This document shows positions 7,735 to 12,100 of a stretch of 12,100 bases of DNA, piece by piece; position 1 is the first letter of the stretch; each line of letters starts with the position of its first letter. The stretch is from Cochliopodium minus (taxonomy: Eukaryota; Discosea; Himatismenida; Cochliopodiidae). The notes below the pieces were generated by a model, which was not told where the DNA came from, ran no database searches, and was given only the letters and a program-made list of their open reading frames with translations. Both the position numbers and the translations under genes were made by a program. The stretch spans positions 106,082-118,181 of the forward strand of contig JAMYWO010000085.1 in assembly GCA_024220525.1 (NCBI GenBank). The letters run 5' to 3'.

Positions 7735-10275
7735 AGATTCAAGTTTTGGAAAAGAATTTTGATCTTTCAGCAGGTGAAGTTCTCGGAGTAATGAATGATT
7801 TACCAACAAAAGAATTTCCAGAGGGATTTATAGAGGCATTAAAAAATTTTCAATAGGATAAAGTTAAATGGAAGAAAATTCTTGGATCTTACTGAGAATC
7901 AGTTTTACGAACTCTTTAGGGAAATAAAGAATTTGCACAAGATTGTCTTTCTTTTAAGGAAGATATAAGAGAAGCAATGCATAGTAAGTGTATTAAAATT
8001 ATCTAATTTTTTAATAAATATTTTTTTTGAAAGAAAAAAACTTTAGAATCATTGAGGAACAAATCAAAAATGGAACAACCATTGAAATGATCTCCAATTA
8101 CGAGAATCATCTTTCTCAATCTCAATTGGAAACACTTAGTAATATCAGCGTGAGATTTTAGAAAGATGAAAAAAAATGTTCCACTCATTTATGAGCATTT
8201 CAAAGAATATGGAAAGAAAAAAGGGTTAAATCCAAGAGGTCCAAGAGATGGCCTTGCACGTCTCTCGACAAATATACCTAATTGGGATTACATTGGAACT
8301 AAACAATTCTTGAAGATTTGGAAAAATACGGTATTTTTAAAGACTTACGAGAAGATAGGATCAAGATCTTTGGAATAAATGGAGGTAAATAATTGTCAAA
8401 AATAGTAAATAGTAAACTAATAATCAATTTTTCAGGATCTGGATCTGGAAAAAGTTTTAATCTTGATAAAGTTGCTTTATGGATCAATAAAAAGGAAATT
8501 TATGAGAGTATTATTCCAAAAGATAAGCAAGATAGAATTTTTGCAACAAACATCAGCTTAAATGGATTTACCAAGCTACACCAATCCCATGGGATGGGAG
8601 TTTTTTTGGAATGATTAGGAAATACATAGAGAAATTGCAAAGAGAATTATCTATTCAACGTAAAAAAATTTATAAATTTTATTTTTTTACAAAAATTAAT
8701 CAATTTTTAGATTATACAACAATGAAGTATCAAAATCTTTTTCTGAATTCTACGAGAATCATAAGAGTGTTCCATTGAATATAGATCTAGCCTTTAAAGT
8801 TTTGATTCTTCACATTTCCAATCTCTTGGTGATGAGAAAGAAAAATATCAGATTCATCCAAAAGGAAAGAAAGCAATTGATTGCCCTACCCATTTTTATT
8901 TATGGCTTGGAGTGGATGAGCTACCAACACATGTGGTGAATTACAAGGATGTGATGAGTTGCATCTCAAATAGGATGGAAAGTTTTTAAAATAACTTACT
9001 AAAATTATAGATTGTTCATCAGACCTGTATATTCTTCCTTCCTACCAAAGATATAAATGAGTTTACTAAAACAGATACTACTAGGGATATCAAATATTTG
9101 GGCCAGGAGCAGTTCACATATGAACAAATTTATTCTCAATTTCACAAAGAATTTTAAAGATGGAAAGTTGCCAATTGATGTTCAAAAGTGTCCTGCGTTA
9201 AGATTTGCTATTGCAATGACTTTTCTCCACAAAAGGGCCACAGAACTATTGTGGAAACGTGCATCAATGGTGAGTACTTTCTAGGAAAATGATGAATTCG
9301 TTTTTGAACAAACTAAAGATCTCAATAATGCAATTGGAATAATTACATCAGATTTAAGACAAATTTTCTATGATTGGATGACTCTCTTACCAACTCTCAA
9401 CCCCAAAAAAGTAGAACTCAAAGATAAGATAGGAAAAAACTCTCCACAAGATCTCAATCCACATGGTAAAAAGGATATGCAAGCAGATAAAAATCCCTTC
9501 ATTTTACCTTATACCAATATGTAAATACTCTTTCAAATGAAGTATAATTTATAATATAATAATTTTAATTCAAAGGTTTTGGCTACTTATAAACATTAAG
9601 GACAATATTGGATGAGTAAGAATTATTATTCTTTGTTATTTTTATATTCAATTTTATTTCAATAAAGCCCAGTTGTTGGACAATTCATTGAATTGCTTTA
9701 TCGACTTGTGGACATCAATGTTTCTTCGGATGTTTTCGAAAAAAACAATCATTCCCTCATTGAATTTAGATTTGGATTAGAAAAAATGAAAGCAGATCTT
9801 AAAATTAAAGAGAAAGGTGGGATTGATCAATCTGTTCCTCTAGATGGGATTCTGTTTCCATTTCTTCAGGGTAAGCTTTCTGTTTCCTTATCAGAGGATA
9901 AATCGCAATCTTTGAACCTTTGTGATGTTTTGGTACCTCTGCAATCTCTCTCAAAATTAGAAATCATAAGAAAATTTTTTTGTTTATTTTAGAGGAAACA
10001 ATCCGGGATTCGATTATTGTTTGCAACTCAATATCTATAACAAACAATCTAAACAATTTCAACTACTTAGGATGGCTTGAATAATGGATGGTTCACCTTA
10101 TCCAAAAACTCCTTCTAAAACTATTTCTTCTCCCTCAAATAAAACCGTCTCAAAATCCATCACTCATCCTAAAAATATTAAATCAACAATAAAAAAATTC
10201 CAAAAAAAATAGACTAATCTCGATCTGCAATTCACTTTATCTCCTAAACAAAAAATCAAAAAAAACTCTTCATAA
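7735..10275 (+). pseudogene. broken P-loop NTPase gene (perhaps Crinkler/RHS-like), several introns, many disabling changes
   Basis: Coding-like segments are joined by plausible GT-AG introns at 7984-8033, 8385-8435, 8660-8710, 9521-9575 and 9616-9667 (50-55 bp). The second intron joins to give a Walker A motif (GINGGSGSGKS). HFYLWLGVDE at 8891-8920 is a Walker B-like strand. Downstream segments read DLRQIFYDWMTLLPTL, then PVVGQFIELLYRLVDINV, then GNNPGFDYCLQ, and a Lys/Ser-rich tail ends at TAA 10273-10275. An NTPase followed by such a C-terminal part recalls Crinkler/RHS-type proteins, but I am not sure. In-frame stops are at 7854, 7893, 7917, 8159, 8616, 9282, 10078 and 10210. Frame breaks fall near 8169-8176, 8310, 8601-8607, 8800, 9152-9155 and between 9576 and 9615. 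The start codon and some joins (8982-9010, 9990) are unresolved. Confidence 0.6.
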
Positions 10276-10318
10276 ATAAAAAATAAGATTAGAAAAAAAC
10301 AATTCTAGTTTATTTTAT
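10276..10318. other. short A-rich spacer between convergent relic genes
   Basis: This A-rich spacer separates the 3' end of the + strand NTPase relic (TAA at 10273) from the probable 3' end of the - strand coiled-coil relic (TGA at 10319-10321). An AATAAA-like string at 10276-10281 directly follows the + strand stop. Nothing else is seen. Confidence 0.35.
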
Positions 10319-10768
10319 TCATTTTCTTCTCTTTCTTTCTAATACCTCGTTTTTGAGTTCTTCGGAAGGAACACCTTCACTAATTGACAATCTGTTATTT
10401 TCTTCTACAGTTTGGCGGTAAATCTCCATCTCTAGTTCTTCCAATTCTTTTTGTTTTTTCTATCTTCTTCCGTGTATCTTCCTCTTCTTGGATGCAATCT
10501 TTCTTTATTTCTTTTTGTTCTTTTTCTTCATTCTTGTATTCCCATGGCATCTTGTGAACTACTTCTCCATCGTCATATATATTTTATAAAAAAATGTCTC
10601 AGAAGTCCATTATCTTCTCCCAATGCACTATTATGTTAGGCAAGTCTCATATATAGTGGACGTGATCTACTATCATCACCTAACACTTCTACTCTTCTCA
10701 AGAGATATTTCTGGAATTTATTTTCTTCCTAATAAGATTTAAAGAATATATTTAAAATAATCTTACTT
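10319..10768 (-). pseudogene. coiled-coil relic on the - strand, frameshifted
   Basis: Read on the - strand, a coding-like stretch begins after an acceptor at 10729-10730 (EENKFQKYLLRRVEVLGDDS, then RSRPLYMRLA). It meets TAA at 10636-10638, continues (HNSALGEDNGLLRHFFIKYI), shifts frame, and then reads DDGEVVHKMPWEYKNEEKEQ and a Glu/Lys coiled coil. A frame change at the A6 run (10454-10459 on +) leads to a second coiled-coil stretch (KELEELEMEIYRQTVEENNR) ending at TGA 10319-10321. A possible 38-bp intron (10729-10766) connects to sequence just upstream. The family is not recognised. The combination of two frame breaks and an internal TAA argues for a decayed gene. Confidence 0.45.
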
Positions 10769-10945
10769 TCAATAAGAGCTGGAAAATAAAATAATAATGA
10801 ATTAAAGTTTAATTTTAATTATTGATTTTTTTTTATTTTTTTTGCATTTCAATTTGAAAACATCAGAACCTCCCTTCATTGCCTGGGATATGAATGCAAG
10901 CAGAAGATACAACAAACCGTATTAATTAGCAACTTAACAACATTA
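10769..10945. other. AT-rich stretch without a gene
   Basis: No convincing coding frame or RNA gene is seen. It contains A/T runs and a pyrimidine-rich stretch near 10826-10845. It may be an intron or spacer between the - strand relic segments. Confidence 0.4.
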
Positions 10946-11271
10946 TTATAATTTATTAAGCAAATAAATTTGTAAAATTTTGACACTACCAAACTTGATT
11001 AGGTTCAATTTTTTCTCATACTTTGCAAATCTTAAAACGTTCCTAATATCCATGTTTTGATTCTGTTCGCCATATTGAAAAGTTGGACTGAAACGCTTTC
11101 GTAGAAGCCATTTACTTCGTTGATATAATGTATCAAAGCATTTTCTTCTACTTCTTGTTGAATAACTTCTTTCAATGCTTTTCTGGCCATCAATAAACAA
11201 AGTCAAAGCTGTTTCATTTGTTAATTTCTCATTACTCCACCAAATCTCCAAAAAATTCTCCAAGGATCCTG
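10946..11271 (-). pseudogene. LamG-like fragment on the - strand
   Basis: An open frame of about 105 residues ends at TAA 10946-10948. It has no good own start and is entered through an acceptor at 11272-11273. It reads ENFLEIWWSNEKL, then TALTLFIDGQ, then a basic stretch, then YQRSKWLLRKRF. The order Trp, LTLxxDG, RSKWLL matches the LamG-like part of the GT10 gene in this window (LTLYLDGK, then NERSKWLLQPF), including 13 identical bases (AGCCATTTACTTC on +). The later strands of the fold are not convincing. Joining it to the upstream segment at 11334 gives the wrong phase, so either the gene is broken or the joint is misplaced. It could be the C-terminal part of the same relic as 11334-12063. 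Confidence 0.45.
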
Positions 11272-11333
11272 CTTAATGTTTAATTAAACCTATTAAAAGA
11301 AATAATATTATCAAATAGTTAAGAATTATTTAC

Positions 11334-12063
11334 TAAGTAGGTTTCCCAAACTCCACTTTTCCTTGCCTTTGGCAAAATAGTTTTTGATTGATTTTTAAAA
11401 GTTTTGATTACTTTGAAAGCACGTAATTCTTCCTTGTTCTATGAATTTGAGTCCTTGGGTTCAAGATTTAACTTGCAAGAACATTCTTTTTTTTGAGGGA
11501 TTGTTGCTTCAAGATTGTTGTTTGCTGAAATTTTGGTATCTCTTCTTCGATAATCACTTTTTTTTCCATAACAGGTTGAACTGTTATTTGTTTTGTCTCC
11601 TGTTTGTTCATTCTTAACTCGTAGTAATCAATCTTTGGCAAACGGTAATGAGAAACAGTTTAAGAAATGTCCAATGTGAGACGATAGGTATTTCTCTTCG
11701 AGGAAACGCTTTAGATCTCATAATTTCATTTCTGGTTCAAAGGTCACTTCAAAATGAAATGAAAGCCAATAATCAAAGAGGATGTCTTGAGTTCTGACGG
11801 CTTTGGGTTGTTCTTGGTTTGCAAAGTTCTTGTTCTTTTTAGCAGTGTTATCTTGGTGTTGCGTTGGATTCTTTCTTTTGTTTTCGTTTTTGTTCATTGT
11901 AAGAAACCTCCCAAATAAAAGAACATTGGTTTCATATCTGGTTAATCTTGAGTTGGTATAGATTGGCTGGCATTTGCACCTTTGAATATTTTGCTCTTTG
12001 ATATAATCTTCAACAAAAAGAGATTCTGACATCATATCTACCACAATTGGGATCTACTTCCAT
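11334..12063 (-). pseudogene. unrecognised relic gene with in-frame TGA/TAG codons, - strand
   Basis: A single frame can be followed from about 12044 down to a donor-like GTAAAT at 11333. It is interrupted only by TGA 11718-11720, TGA 11628-11630 and TAG 11439-11441. It contains an ATG at 11898 (MNKNENKRKN), a basic, Asn/Gln-rich part, then QDILFDYWLSFHFEVTF, FEPEMKL, DLKRFLEEKYL, a Lys/Arg-rich stretch and KSGVWETYL before the donor. An alternative start (ATG at 12063, MEVDPNCGRYDVRISFC) is in another frame. No domain is recognised. It is probably the 5' part of the LamG-like fragment at 10946-11271, separated by a 62-bp intron-like sequence (11272-11333). Confidence 0.45.
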
Positions 12064-12100
12064 AGAACAATTACAAAAAAAATTAATCTAAATTTTTTAT

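Noticed and set aside
10451-10639. + strand open frame rich in Leu/Phe/Ser
   Set aside because: Antisense of the Glu/Lys coiled-coil segment on the - strand.
7735-12044. Genome-wide genetic code change with TAG/TGA as sense codons
   Set aside because: The intact genes on the left use TGG for Trp, show no in-frame TAG or TGA, and one of them ends in TGA, so a general code change is not supported; the pattern is limited to the relic zone.
1-12100. tRNA or rRNA genes
   Set aside because: No cloverleaf-like GC-rich segment or rRNA-like conserved block was noticed on either strand.

Overview
The window is AT-rich nuclear DNA from a unicellular eukaryote. The evidence is several genes split by short GT-AG introns (mostly 50-210 bp, up to 479 bp), an unmistakable ribosome-biogenesis protein (IMP3), a Golgi-type glycosyltransferase, a protein with a mitochondrial-like N terminus and an Asn-rich low-complexity protein. 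I cannot name the organism. Introns are almost pure A/T, and three of the four intact genes end in TAA.

Layout: 19-693 (+) is IMP3 (3 exons). It converges on 786-3965 (-), a 7-exon, 676-residue membrane protein joining a GT10 fucosyltransferase-like domain to a LamG-like lectin domain and a C-terminal membrane anchor. One of its introns is built from 26-bp tandem repeats that copy its own 5' splice site. Next on the - strand are 4113-4808, a small single-pass, probably mitochondrial protein, and 4977-5857, a CAP-domain protein with two SUMO-interaction-like motifs and no signal peptide. An 85-bp divergent intergenic region separates the latter from 5943-7079 (+), an acidic, then Asn/Pro/Gln-rich NPF-motif protein whose 3' end is lost at a single undetermined base (7079).

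From 7080 to the end the character changes to mobile or relic DNA: a non-LTR-type reverse-transcriptase fragment (7080-7310, perhaps to 7480), a long broken P-loop NTPase gene (about 7735-10275, +) that still shows Walker A, Walker B-like and splice-site structure, and on the - strand relic segments (10319-10768, 10946-11271, 11334-12063) with a coiled coil, a LamG-like piece and an unrecognised N-terminal part. In the frames I could follow, the relic genes are interrupted almost only by TAG and TGA, while their likely true ends are TAA.

The left half is therefore ordinary host coding DNA with two unusual domain combinations. The right half looks like an accessory zone of decayed elements, possibly joined to the left half by an assembly junction at 7079. 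No tRNA, rRNA, CRISPR or bacterial-type features were seen. All exon models were built by eye from reading frame, splice consensus and phase, without transcript data.
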